Assembly (NCBI RefSeq): GCF_001815935.1
Contig: NZ_KV823425.1
Span: 387 to 48,769 of the forward strand
Source: Corynebacterium sp. HMSC04H06
GTDB lineage: Bacteria; Actinomycetota; Actinomycetes; Mycobacteriales; Mycobacteriaceae
Direction: 5' to 3'
Length of the DNA: 48,383 bases
Below the pieces are notes generated by a model that ran no database searches, was not told the DNA's origin, and saw nothing but the letters and a program-made list of their open reading frames with translations. Of this stretch, positions 9,496 through 16,729 are shown in pieces. Each line of letters opens with the position of its first letter. The stretch's first letter is position 1. The position numbers were made by a program, and so were the translations under genes.

Positions 9496-10443
9496 ATGAC
9501 TAATGAAACATTCTTGGCCGGCACGGCCGGCACCCCGGAGGGCTTCCGCTCCGGGTTCGTCAGCTTCGTCGGCCGCCCGAACACCGGCAAGTCCACCCTC
9601 ACCAACGCGCTGGTGGGGCAGAAGATCGCCATCACCGCGGATCAGCCGGAGACCACGCGTCACCCGATCCGCGGGCTGGTGCACCGCGATAATGCCCAGA
9701 TCATCGTGGTGGACACGCCCGGCCTGCACCGGCCGCGTACGCTGTTGGGCGAGCGCCTCAACGAGGCCGTCAAGGACACCTACGCCGACGTCGACGTCAT
9801 TGGCATGACTGTGCCGGCGGACGAAAAGATTGGCCCGGGAGATCGCTGGATCCTGGACAACGTCAAAAAGGTCGCCCCGCGCACCCCGGTGGTCGGGATC
9901 GTGACCAAGCTGGACAAGGCCACCAAGGACCAGGTCGGCGCGCAGCTTCTGGCCCTGCACGAGCTGCTTAGCCAGGACGACCCGGATGCGGTGGTCATCC
10001 CGGTCTCCGCGCGGGAAAATACGCAGATCGATGAGCTCATCGGCGTGCTGACCGAGGCGCTGCCGGAGGGCCCGAAGTTCTACCCGGACGACCACGTCAC
10101 CGACGACGACCGGGACACTCGCATTTCGGAGCTCATCCGCGAGGCCGCGCTGTCCGGGCTCAAGGACGAGCTGCCGCACTCGGTGGCCGTGGAGGTCGAC
10201 GAGATCCTGCCCGATCCGGAGCGCGAGGGCGTGCTCGACGTCCACGCCGTGCTGTACGTGGAGCGCCCGGGCCAAAAGCGCATCATCGAGGGCAAGGACG
10301 GGCGCCGGATGCGCCGGATCGTGGGCAACGCCCGCAAGGAAATCATCTCCCTGCTGGGCCAGAACATCTACCTGGATCTGCGCATCAAGGTGCTCAAGAA
10401 CTGGCAGTCCGACCCGAAGTCGCTGGGCCGGCTGGGCTTTTAG
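9496..10443 (+). CDS. era: GTPase Era
   Basis: The 315-residue GTPase carries G1 GRPNTGKST, switch region ETTRHPIRG, G3 DTPG and G4-like TKLDK, where the first residue of the usual NKxD is Thr. A C-terminal KH domain at about 210-300 contains the RNA-binding GKDGRRMRRIVGNARKEI stretch. Era binds the 3' end of 16S rRNA during 30S assembly. RecO follows 3 nt after the stop, the conserved era-recO-uppS block. The N-terminus has about 14 extra residues before the G domain, typical of actinobacterial Era. Confidence 0.95.
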   Translation: MTNETFLAGTAGTPEGFRSGFVSFVGRPNTGKSTLTNALVGQKIAITADQPETTRHPIRGLVHRDNAQIIVVDTPGLHRPRTLLGERLNEAVKDTYADVDVIGMTVPADEKIGPGDRWILDNVKKVAPRTPVVGIVTKLDKATKDQVGAQLLALHELLSQDDPDAVVIPVSARENTQIDELIGVLTEALPEGPKFYPDDHVTDDDRDTRISELIREAALSGLKDELPHSVAVEVDEILPDPEREGVLDVHAVLYVERPGQKRIIEGKDGRRMRRIVGNARKEIISLLGQNIYLDLRIKVLKNWQSDPKSLGRLGF

Positions 10444-10446
10444 GCC

Positions 10447-11184
10447 ATGTCGCGGGCGTCGTACCGGGACCGCGCCTGGGTCATCCGCACCTACGATTTC
10501 GGCGAGGCCGACCGCGTGGTGGTGCTGCTGACCCGCGAGCACGGGCTGGTCCGGTCCGTGGCCAAGGGGGTGCGCCGGGCCAAGTCCCGGTTCGGGTCCC
10601 GGCTGCAGCACTTCGTCAACCTGGACGTGCAGCTCTACCCGGGCCGCAACCTGGCCACCATCTCCCAGGCCGACACCGTGGAGTACTACGGGGCCAAGAT
10701 CACCTATGATTACGACCGCTACACCGCGGCCTGCGCGGCCCTGGAGTCCGCTGAGCGCCTGGCCGCCACGGACACTGACCCGTACCTGTATGAGGCCCTG
10801 CGCGCGACATTTAGCCTGCTGCAGACCGATGCCGATCCCACCGCCGTGCTGGATTCCTTCCTGCTGCAGGCAATGGCGCATGCCGGCTGGGCGCCTAGCC
10901 TCTTCGACTGCGCCCAGTGCGGGGCGCCAGGACCCCACCACGCCTTCCACCCCGCCGTCGGCGGAGCGGCCTGCCACCAGTGCCGCCCGCCCGGGGCGGC
11001 GGAGGTGGACCCGGAGACCCTGCACGTGATGTGGTTGCTGGCGCATGACCGGCTGGGGCAGGCGGAGGCATCGATAGCCGCGGTGCCCACGCGTGGGGCC
11101 CAGGCCCACCAGCTGACGCGGGCGCACCTGCAGTGGCACATCGAGCACAAGGTCACGGCGCTGTCGGTGATGGATCAGAGCTAA
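10447..11184 (+). CDS. recO: DNA repair protein RecO
   Basis: The 245-residue protein has an N-terminal OB fold (YRDRAWVIRTYDFGEADRVVVLLTREHGLVRSVAKG... pattern, about residues 1-80), a helical middle region, and a zinc-finger with CAQC and CHQC pairs at about 155-180. RecO loads RecA onto SSB-coated DNA in the RecFOR pathway. It follows era by 3 nt with no visible promoter, so it depends on era transcription. Confidence 0.94.
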   Translation: MSRASYRDRAWVIRTYDFGEADRVVVLLTREHGLVRSVAKGVRRAKSRFGSRLQHFVNLDVQLYPGRNLATISQADTVEYYGAKITYDYDRYTAACAALESAERLAATDTDPYLYEALRATFSLLQTDADPTAVLDSFLLQAMAHAGWAPSLFDCAQCGAPGPHHAFHPAVGGAACHQCRPPGAAEVDPETLHVMWLLAHDRLGQAEASIAAVPTRGAQAHQLTRAHLQWHIEHKVTALSVMDQS

Positions 11185-11218
11185 CCGCACCGCTTGCAGC
11201 AAGGCGGTGTACAGGCAG

Positions 11219-11224
11219 TAGAAT
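11219..11224 (+). promoter_or_regulatory. -10 hexamer of uppS
   Basis: TAGAAT lies 8 nt before GTG 11233 and 2 nt before GTG 11227. TTGCAG at 11194-11199 could be a -35 with a long 19-nt spacer. Confidence 0.45.
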
Positions 11225-11232
11225 GGGTGGCT

Positions 11233-11985
11233 GTGATTACTCCCGATCCGAACCGAGTCCTGCACCCGCCGCAGATCCCTGCCGAATTTATGCCGAAGCA
11301 CATCGCGCTCGTCATGGACGGCAACGGCCGCTGGGCGCAGGAGCGCGGCATGGCGCGTACCGAGGGGCACAAGCGCGGCGAGGCGGTGCTGTTGGACGCC
11401 GTCGACGCCTGCCTGGCCATGGGCGTGGACTACCTGTCGGCCTACGCCTTCTCCACGGAGAACTGGCGGCGCAGCCCCGAAGAGGTGCGCTTTTTGATGG
11501 GCTTTAACCGTGACGTCCTGCGGCGCCAGCGCGGCTGGCTGCACGAGAAGGGCGTGCGCGTGGTCTGGGCCGGGCGGCGCCCGCGCCTGTGGCGCAGCGT
11601 GGTGCGTGAGCTGGAGGCGGCCGAGGAGCTTACCCGCGACAACACGCGGATGACCCTGGTGATGTGCGTGAACTACGGCGGCCGGGCCGAGTTGGTCGAC
11701 GGCATGCGGGTCATTGCGGACAAGGTCGCGCGTGGGGAGATGCGCCCGCGCGAGATTAACGAAGAGACCATTGCCCAGTACCTCTACGACCCGAACATGC
11801 CGGACGTGGACCTTTTCCTGCGCCCGTCGGGGGAGAAGCGGACCTCGAACTTCCTGCTGTGGGAGTCGGCCTACGCGGAGATGATCTACCAGGACAAGCT
11901 CTTCCCGGACTTCACGCCGGAGGACATGTTCGCCGCCGTAGAGGAGTACGCGCGCCGCGACCGTCGCTTCGGGGGGACGAAGTAG
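11233..11985 (+). CDS. uppS: Isoprenyl transferase (cis-polyprenyl diphosphate synthase, UppS family)
   Basis: This roughly 250-residue enzyme condenses isopentenyl diphosphates to make the polyprenyl carrier for peptidoglycan, arabinogalactan and surface-glycan synthesis. It contains the [14 protein letters not shown]-loop with the catalytic Asp, [11 protein letters not shown], and the C-terminal [31 protein letters not shown] region (RxSGExRxSNF). GTG 11233 is preferred from the -10 position; GTG 11227 would add two residues. Its lipid product could feed the glycan locus on the right side of this window. The following gene overlaps its stop by one base (TAGTG). Confidence 0.94.
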   Translation: MITPDPNRVLHPPQIPAEFMPKHIALVMDGNGRWAQERGMARTEGHKRGEAVLLDAVDACLAMGVDYLSAYAFSTENWRRSPEEVRFLMGFNRDVLRRQRGWLHEKGVRVVWAGRRPRLWRSVVRELEAAEELTRDNTRMTLVMCVNYGGRAELVDGMRVIADKVARGEMRPREINEETIAQYLYDPNMPDVDLFLRPSGEKRTSNFLLWESAYAEMIYQDKLFPDFTPEDMFAAVEEYARRDRRFGGTK

Positions 11986-13112
11986 TGGCTGTTCCGGGCG
12001 AGCCGACCAAGCAGCAGATCAACCGCTGGCGGCGCTACCTGGCCAACGAGCGCGCCGAGGCGGCGGTCTACCGCGAGCTGGCGCGCAAGAAGGTCGGCGA
12101 GGAGCGCTCCATCCTGCTGCAGCTGGCGGAGTCGGAATCCCGGCACGAGCAGTACTGGCGGGACAAGTTAGGGGATGCCGTCGGTTTCCCGCGCAAGCCG
12201 GACCTGGGCACGCGGGCGCTGGGCTTTATGGCGCAGCACTTCGGATCCGTGTTCACGCTGGCGCTGATGCAGACGGCGGAAACGCGTACTCCCTATACGG
12301 ACGATATCGACGCCAGCGACCAGATGGCCGCGGACGAGCACGTCCACGCCGAGGTCGTGCGCGGGCTGGCCACGCGCGGGCGCGAGAAGATGTCGGGCAA
12401 TTTCCGCGCCGCCGTCTTCGGCGCCAACGACGGGCTGGTCTCCAACCTGGCGCTGGTCATTGGCGTGATGGGCTCGGGCGCGGCATCGACGTCGGTGCTG
12501 CTGACGGGAATTTCCGGCCTACTGGCCGGCGCGCTGTCCATGGCGGCGGGCGAATACGTCTCGGTGAAGTCCCAAAGCGAGCTGCTGGAGGCCTCCCGCC
12601 CGGCGCCGGACGCCCACACGCTGGTGCCGGACCTGGACGTCAACGCCAACGAACTCGCGCTCATCTACCGGGCCCGCGGCATGGGCGCAGAGGCCGCGGA
12701 GACCAAGGCCCAGGAGGTCTTCGACAAGATGCAGGCCCGCCAGCGCGCCGCGCACCCCTCGGCGGGGCTGGGCGCGATGGGCCTGCCGGCTGCGGACGCC
12801 GCGGGTGAGGCCGACGGCGGGGCGCCGGGGGTCATCGGCCAGGCCTGGTCGGCGGCGCTGTCGAGCTTCTGTTTCTTCGCTACCGGCGCGTTTATCCCGA
12901 TCATCCCGTTCCTCTTCGGGGCCTCGACCACCGTGGGCGCGGTGGTCGCGCTAGTGCTGGTGGCCATCGCCTTGATGTTTACCGGCGGCGTGGTGGGGGT
13001 AATCTCCGGCAAGCCGCCGCTGAAGCGGGCGCTGCGCCAGCTTGTTATCGGGCTGGGCGCGGCCGGGATTACCTACCTACTCGGCGTCGGCTTCGCTGCC
13101 CTTATTGGCTAG
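11985..13112 (+). CDS. Rubrerythrin-like / VIT1-CCC1 family metal transporter
   Basis: The 375-residue protein has an N-terminal ferritin-like helical domain (about 1-150) with Glu/His pairs such as ESESRHEQYW and DEHVHAE that could bind a di-metal site. The VIT1/CCC1 membrane domain follows, with the family start FRAAVFGANDGLVSNLALVIGV and AGEYVSVKSQSE, and five hydrophobic segments ending in LLGVGFAALIG. VIT proteins move Fe2+ or Mn2+ out of the cytosol; the fused ferritin-like domain resembles MbfA-type iron exporters. Start GTG 11985 overlaps the uppS TAG. Its 3' end overlaps convergent zur by 36 bp. Confidence 0.88.
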   Translation: MAVPGEPTKQQINRWRRYLANERAEAAVYRELARKKVGEERSILLQLAESESRHEQYWRDKLGDAVGFPRKPDLGTRALGFMAQHFGSVFTLALMQTAETRTPYTDDIDASDQMAADEHVHAEVVRGLATRGREKMSGNFRAAVFGANDGLVSNLALVIGVMGSGAASTSVLLTGISGLLAGALSMAAGEYVSVKSQSELLEASRPAPDAHTLVPDLDVNANELALIYRARGMGAEAAETKAQEVFDKMQARQRAAHPSAGLGAMGLPAADAAGEADGGAPGVIGQAWSAALSSFCFFATGAFIPIIPFLFGASTTVGAVVALVLVAIALMFTGGVVGVISGKPPLKRALRQLVIGLGAAGITYLLGVGFAALIG

Positions 13113-13520
13113 GCGGCACTGGCGGCAGGTGCCGAAGATTTCGGCGTCGTGGCCGGTCAGCTCGAAGTCGTAGTCCTTGGCGATGCGCGCCGCCCAGTTC
13201 TCGATGGGGCCGCCGTCGATTTCTTCGGTGCGGCCGCACTTGGTGCAGACCAAGTGGTGGTGGTGCGCGTCGGAGTCGCAGTGGCGGTAGAGGGTCTCGC
13301 CGTTGGGCATGTGGAGGGCATCGACGGCATCGATATCGCTCAAGGACTGCAGGGTGCGGTAGACGGTGGTCAGGCCCACCTTTTCCTGGCGCTGCTGGAG
13401 CGCGAAGTGGATGTCCTTGGCGGAGGCGAATTTCTCCATGTCCCGCAGGACCTCGATGACGGCGGTGCGCTGACGGGTGTTGCGGGCGCCCAGCTTGGGG
13501 ATACTGCTTTGGATGGCCAT
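13077..13520 (-). CDS. zur: Fur-family zinc uptake regulator Zur
   Basis: The 147-residue protein has a winged helix (about 10-85) with the Fur recognition stretch VGLTTVYRTLQSL. The C-terminal metal domain contains HCDSDAHHHHLVC and two CxxC pairs (CTKC, CRQC) forming the structural zinc site. Assignment to Zur rests on the neighbours: an ArsR gene immediately upstream and glyS beyond it, the same order as M. tuberculosis Rv2358 (smtB)/Rv2359 (zur) and C. glutamicum znr/zur. Zur represses zinc-uptake genes when zinc is plentiful. Besides read-through from znr it has its own leaderless-type promoter. The last 36 bp are antisense to the VIT gene end. Confidence 0.9.
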   Translation of the reverse strand: MAIQSSIPKLGARNTRQRTAVIEVLRDMEKFASAKDIHFALQQRQEKVGLTTVYRTLQSLSDIDAVDALHMPNGETLYRHCDSDAHHHHLVCTKCGRTEEIDGGPIENWAARIAKDYDFELTGHDAEIFGTCRQCRLANKGSEADAE

Positions 13521-13527
13521 ACCGGCT

Positions 13528-13533
13528 AGTTTA
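13528..13533 (-). promoter_or_regulatory. -10 hexamer of zur, with a nearby dyad
   Basis: On the minus strand TAAACT lies 7 nt before the zur ATG. Just upstream, GTTG and CAAC arms frame TAGATGTAT, an imperfect dyad overlapping the spacer that could be a Znr or Zur operator. The operator role is inference. Confidence 0.45.
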
Positions 13534-13600
13534 CCAGCGTTGATACATCTACAACTATCTCTACGACTAGGCAGAGCGCGCCGTTGGCCCGGCCCGCCGG

Positions 13601-13909
13601 TTAGCCTTCGGCCTCGAGGGTGGCGCTGAGCGCGGCGGCCTGGCGGTAGATGTCGAGGATTTCCTCGGCGGCGAGCCGGTAGGTGACCTCGCGCCCGGAG
13701 CGCTCGGCGCGGACCAGGCCGGCCTGCTTGAGTACGCGCAGGTGCTGGCTGATGAGCGGCTGGGATTTGTCGAGCGCCTCGACCAGCTCGTGGACGAAGT
13801 GTTCGCGCTCGCGGAGAAGGAGGAGGATGTGGAGCCTGAGCGGTGAATCGAGCGCGCTGAGAACCCGGACCGCGGGTTCAACGTCGGCGGCGTCCTGCTT
13901 TCTACACAT
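13601..13909 (-). CDS. znr: ArsR/SmtB-family regulator (Znr-like)
   Basis: The 102-residue winged-helix protein has the ArsR pattern LDSPLRLHILLLLRE, recognition helix QPLISQHLRVLKQAGLV and wing RSGREVTYRLA. By position next to zur and glyS it corresponds to Znr of C. glutamicum and SmtB of mycobacteria, which lose DNA binding on zinc excess and so release zinc-export genes. It is the promoter-proximal gene of znr-zur; 80 nt separate it from zur. Confidence 0.88.
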   Translation of the reverse strand: MCRKQDAADVEPAVRVLSALDSPLRLHILLLLREREHFVHELVEALDKSQPLISQHLRVLKQAGLVRAERSGREVTYRLAAEEILDIYRQAAALSATLEAEG

Positions 13910-14242
13910 GTGCGGGTGTTCTTTCTCCTGCGGGCGCGGGGTATAGGAAATTTTTACTCTTGCATTAGACCAATGATGGGCTAACTTCTATAAATTATCG
14001 CCATACTGCAACGCCAAGATATACCAAATCCATATTGCTTAGTGTAGTCACAATGATAAACTGGCCGTCTAACAGGCGGCCGAAATAATAGATGGTTACC
14101 CCCGTCCACATTGTTTGGATTGGGTGGTCCCAGAGTGCCCCCGCTGCGAGTCGGGATCGCCAACACGCTAGACTATGGGTGACCTATATCCCCTGCAGCC
14201 GGCCGGGGATTGAAATCCCGACTAGAGGAGTCAGAAACACTC
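13910..14242. promoter_or_regulatory. Divergent control region between znr and glyS
   Basis: This is 333 nt without a gene. It holds an imperfect dyad TTAGACC-N6-GGGCTAA (13967-13986) close to znr, a candidate operator. A GC hairpin GGCCGTCT-AAC-AGGCGGCC (14063-14081) follows. The glyS -10 hexamer TAGACT is at 14169-14174. A small hairpin GGGAT-TGAA-ATCCC (14206-14219) lies just before GAGGAG (14225-14230), the glyS ribosome-binding site. I see no T-box: no specifier loop or AGGGTGG-like antiterminator motif. Confidence 0.5.
14169..14174 (+). promoter_or_regulatory. -10 hexamer of glyS
   Basis: TAGACT would give a 5' leader of about 60 nt before the glyS ATG, making glyS one of the few leadered genes here. 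The leader contains a 5-bp hairpin next to a good Shine-Dalgarno sequence. Confidence 0.45.
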
Positions 14243-15622
14243 ATGGCATCCGTCATTGATACCGTAGTTAACCTGTGTAAACGACGTGGTTTGGTCTACC
14301 AGGCGGGTGAAATCTATGGCGGTTCCCGCTCGGCGTGGGACTACGGCCCGCTGGGGGTGGAGCTCAAGGAAAACATCAAGCGCCAATGGTGGCGCCACAT
14401 GGTCCAGTCCCGCGACGACGTCGTGGGCATTGACTCCTCCATCATCCTGCCGCGTCAGACTTGGGTGTCCTCCGGCCACGTCGAGGTCTTCACGGACCCG
14501 CTGGTGGAGTCCCTCTATACCCACAAGCGCTACCGCGCGGACCACCTGCTGGAGGCCTACGAGGAAAAGCACGGCCACGCTCCGGAAAACGGCCTAGCCG
14601 ATATCAACGACCCGGAGACCGGCCAGCCCGGCAACTGGACCGAGCCGAAGGCCTTCTCCGGCCTGTTGAAGACCTACCTGGGCCCGGTCGACGACGAGGA
14701 GGGCCTGCATTACCTGCGCCCGGAGACCGCCCAGGGCATCTTCGTCAACTTCAAAAACGTGCTGACCTCGGCGCGTATGAAGCCGCCGTTCGGTATCGCC
14801 AACATCGGCAAGTCTTTCCGCAACGAGATTACGCCGGGCAACTTCATCTTCCGCACCCGCGAGTTCGAGCAGATGGAGATGGAGTTCTTCGTCAAGCCGG
14901 GCGAGGACGAGCAGTGGCACCAGTACTGGATCGATGACCGCTACAACTGGTATGTCGATCTGGGCATTAACCCGGAGAACCTGCGCCTGTACGAGCACCC
15001 GAAGGAGAAGCTGTCCCACTACTCCAAGCGCACGGTGGACGTGGAATACGCCTTCGGCTTCACCGGCTCCAAGTGGGGCGAGCTCGAGGGCGTGGCCAAC
15101 CGTACGGACTACGACCTGCGCGTACACGCGGAAGGCTCCGGCGAGGACCTGTCCTACTACGACCAGCAGGCCGACGAGCGCTGGATCCCGTACGTCATCG
15201 AGCCGGCCGCCGGCCTGGGCCGCTCCATGATGGCCTTCCTGGTGGACGCCTACCACGAGGAGGAGGCCCCGAACGCGAAGGGCGGCACCGACAAGCGCGT
15301 CGTGCTGCGCCTGGACCGCCGCCTGTCGCCGGTCAAGGTCGCGGTCCTGCCGCTGTCCAAGAAGCCAGAGCTGTCCACCCCGGCCAAGGAGCTGGCGGAC
15401 AAGCTGCGCGCGCACTGGAACATCGACTACGACGTCTCTGGCGCCATCGGCCGCCGCTACCGCCGCCAGGACGAGATCGGCACGCCGTTCTGCGTGACCT
15501 TCGACTTCGACTCCCTGGAGGACGGCGCGGTCACCGTGCGCGAGCGCGACACCATGGAGCAGGAGCGCGTCAAAATTGACGAGCTGGAAGCCTACCTGGC
15601 CGCTCGCCTCATCGGCTGCTAA
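14243..15622 (+). CDS. glyS: Glycyl-tRNA synthetase (alpha2 type)
   Basis: The 459-residue class II synthetase charges tRNA-Gly. Motif 1 to 3 landmarks are visible: [35 protein letters not shown], the motif 2 stretch [25 protein letters not shown], and [14 protein letters not shown] for motif 3. The anticodon-binding domain occupies the last 100 residues. Length fits the eukaryote-like homodimeric form found in actinobacteria. ATG 14243 is chosen because GAGGAG at 14225-14230 precedes it and the protein start [16 protein letters not shown] matches the family. It is divergent from znr, the conserved neighbour. Confidence 0.96.
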   Translation: MASVIDTVVNLCKRRGLVYQAGEIYGGSRSAWDYGPLGVELKENIKRQWWRHMVQSRDDVVGIDSSIILPRQTWVSSGHVEVFTDPLVESLYTHKRYRADHLLEAYEEKHGHAPENGLADINDPETGQPGNWTEPKAFSGLLKTYLGPVDDEEGLHYLRPETAQGIFVNFKNVLTSARMKPPFGIANIGKSFRNEITPGNFIFRTREFEQMEMEFFVKPGEDEQWHQYWIDDRYNWYVDLGINPENLRLYEHPKEKLSHYSKRTVDVEYAFGFTGSKWGELEGVANRTDYDLRVHAEGSGEDLSYYDQQADERWIPYVIEPAAGLGRSMMAFLVDAYHEEEAPNAKGGTDKRVVLRLDRRLSPVKVAVLPLSKKPELSTPAKELADKLRAHWNIDYDVSGAIGRRYRRQDEIGTPFCVTFDFDSLEDGAVTVRERDTMEQERVKIDELEAYLAARLIGC

Positions 15623-15640
15623 GAGGGAGAAGGCGCAACC

Positions 15641-16174
15641 ATGCACTTCACCAGTTGGGACCGCAGCGACAAGGAGCGGCCGACATTGCTGGTGGGCCGC
15701 GGGCCGGAGGAGCTGGCCTCCTTCACCGCCTCCGGCGCGGAGGTCGATAGCCAGCACTGGCGCACCGAAGTCGATGAGCAGCTGGGAGCCTCAGCCACCT
15801 CGGACGACGGGCGCACCTACCGCCTGGCCGGCAACCTGAAAAAGGACAAGACCCTACAGGCCTCCCTGGAGGGTCGCACCTTCAGCCTGGTCAACGAGTC
15901 GGGCAGCAACTGGGTCATCTTCGACGTCAATGACCACAAGGTCGCCCAGTTCAGCGGCGCCAACAACGGCGTGCGCGAGGCGATCCTGGAATTCGCAAAC
16001 GACGAGGATGATTCCGACCCGGACTCCGCGCTGGAGTTGAGCCGCCAGGAGGTGGCGGCGCTGAGCTGGTTTAGCCGCGTCGTCCTGGAGAACCGGTTGT
16101 CCCAGCGCTCCGTGGCCATCATCGGCACCTTGGTTTTGCTCTCTGCGGTGGCGGTGCTGGCGGTTCTGATTTAA
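15641..16174 (+). CDS. Unknown tail-anchored membrane protein
   Basis: I do not recognise a family. The 177-residue protein has an acidic soluble N-terminal region (about 1-150) with beta-rich repeats such as GRTYRLAGNL and GRTFSLVNESGSNWVIFDV. A single C-terminal hydrophobic segment (about 157-176, SVAIIGTLVLLSAVAVLAVLI) then ends the chain, as in a tail-anchored protein facing the cytoplasm. A strong GAGGGAGAAGG ribosome-binding site lies just upstream. It follows glyS by 18 nt and its stop codon is part of the -10 hexamer of the next gene. Confidence 0.75.
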   Translation: MHFTSWDRSDKERPTLLVGRGPEELASFTASGAEVDSQHWRTEVDEQLGASATSDDGRTYRLAGNLKKDKTLQASLEGRTFSLVNESGSNWVIFDVNDHKVAQFSGANNGVREAILEFANDEDDSDPDSALELSRQEVAALSWFSRVVLENRLSQRSVAIIGTLVLLSAVAVLAVLI

Positions 16175-16177
16175 ACT
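16172..16177 (+). promoter_or_regulatory. -10 hexamer built on the preceding stop codon
   Basis: TAAACT, whose TAA terminates the upstream gene, lies 6 nt before GTG 16184, giving a leaderless start. Confidence 0.45.
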
Positions 16178-16183
16178 GCATCC

Positions 16184-16687
16184 GTGAATGACAAGGCGGG
16201 TGTATTTAACGGGCACTCCGGCCACCGGGTAGAGGCCCAATTGCGCTGGAGCGGTGGTCGTTTGCTGGATGAGGCAGACGGCGTCATCGCCAGGGCTAAC
16301 GACGAGGTCCTCACCGTGGCCGAAGATCATCTGCTGCTAGAGAACCTGGGCAGCCAGATGTGCTTCCGTCTGCGCGGAACGTCCTCCCAGGGAACGTTTT
16401 TCAACCTCCAGCAGACCACCTTCTCGGTCTCCCGGCTGTCCGCCACCTGCGGGCCCCACCGCTACATCCTGGAGCGGACCCGGCCCTTTAAGCGGGAACG
16501 CTGCGTGAAGGTCCTGGGCGCGGGGGAGGACGCCCCGGTGACCATCGCGCGCACCAGCCCGGAGCTGGGCGGGGACCTTGTGATCACCCGCACCCCGGCC
16601 GGCGAGGCCCTCCCGCTGGCGGACCTGGCCTTTTTGACCTGGGGGATTAGCCTGGTGGACCTGCCGCGCCAGACCCGGCGCATCTAG
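16184..16687 (+). CDS. Unknown soluble protein
   Basis: This 167-residue protein has no recognised domain, signal peptide or membrane segment. It is arginine-rich with alternating short hydrophobic stretches (VEAQLRWSGGRLLDEADGV near the start), suggesting a beta-rich fold. Like its upstream neighbour it shows beta-strand-like periodicity and might be related to it, but I see no alignable stretch. The GTG start is supported by the leaderless spacing. It ends 42 nt before the convergent TPM gene. Confidence 0.65.
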   Translation: MNDKAGVFNGHSGHRVEAQLRWSGGRLLDEADGVIARANDEVLTVAEDHLLLENLGSQMCFRLRGTSSQGTFFNLQQTTFSVSRLSATCGPHRYILERTRPFKRERCVKVLGAGEDAPVTIARTSPELGGDLVITRTPAGEALPLADLAFLTWGISLVDLPRQTRRI

Positions 16688-16707
16688 CCCTTCCGCGAGC
16701 GGGAGGG
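16688..16707. terminator. Imperfect hairpin between convergent genes
   Basis: CCCTTCCGC pairs with GCGGGAGGG with one wobble pair and a tight turn. There is no U-tract on either strand, so a termination role is only suggested by its place between two convergent stops. Confidence 0.25.
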
Positions 16708-16729
16708 ACAGGGCGGAAAATTAGAAAGG

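Noticed and set aside
9433..11544. A 703-codon open frame on the minus strand
   Set aside because: It is antisense to era, recO and uppS, whose motifs are unmistakable. The product is low-complexity His/Gly/Arg-rich, a typical GC-rich shadow.
14100..14242. T-box riboswitch before glyS
   Set aside because: No specifier loop with a Gly codon or conserved antiterminator bulge was found; only a 5-bp hairpin next to the ribosome-binding site.
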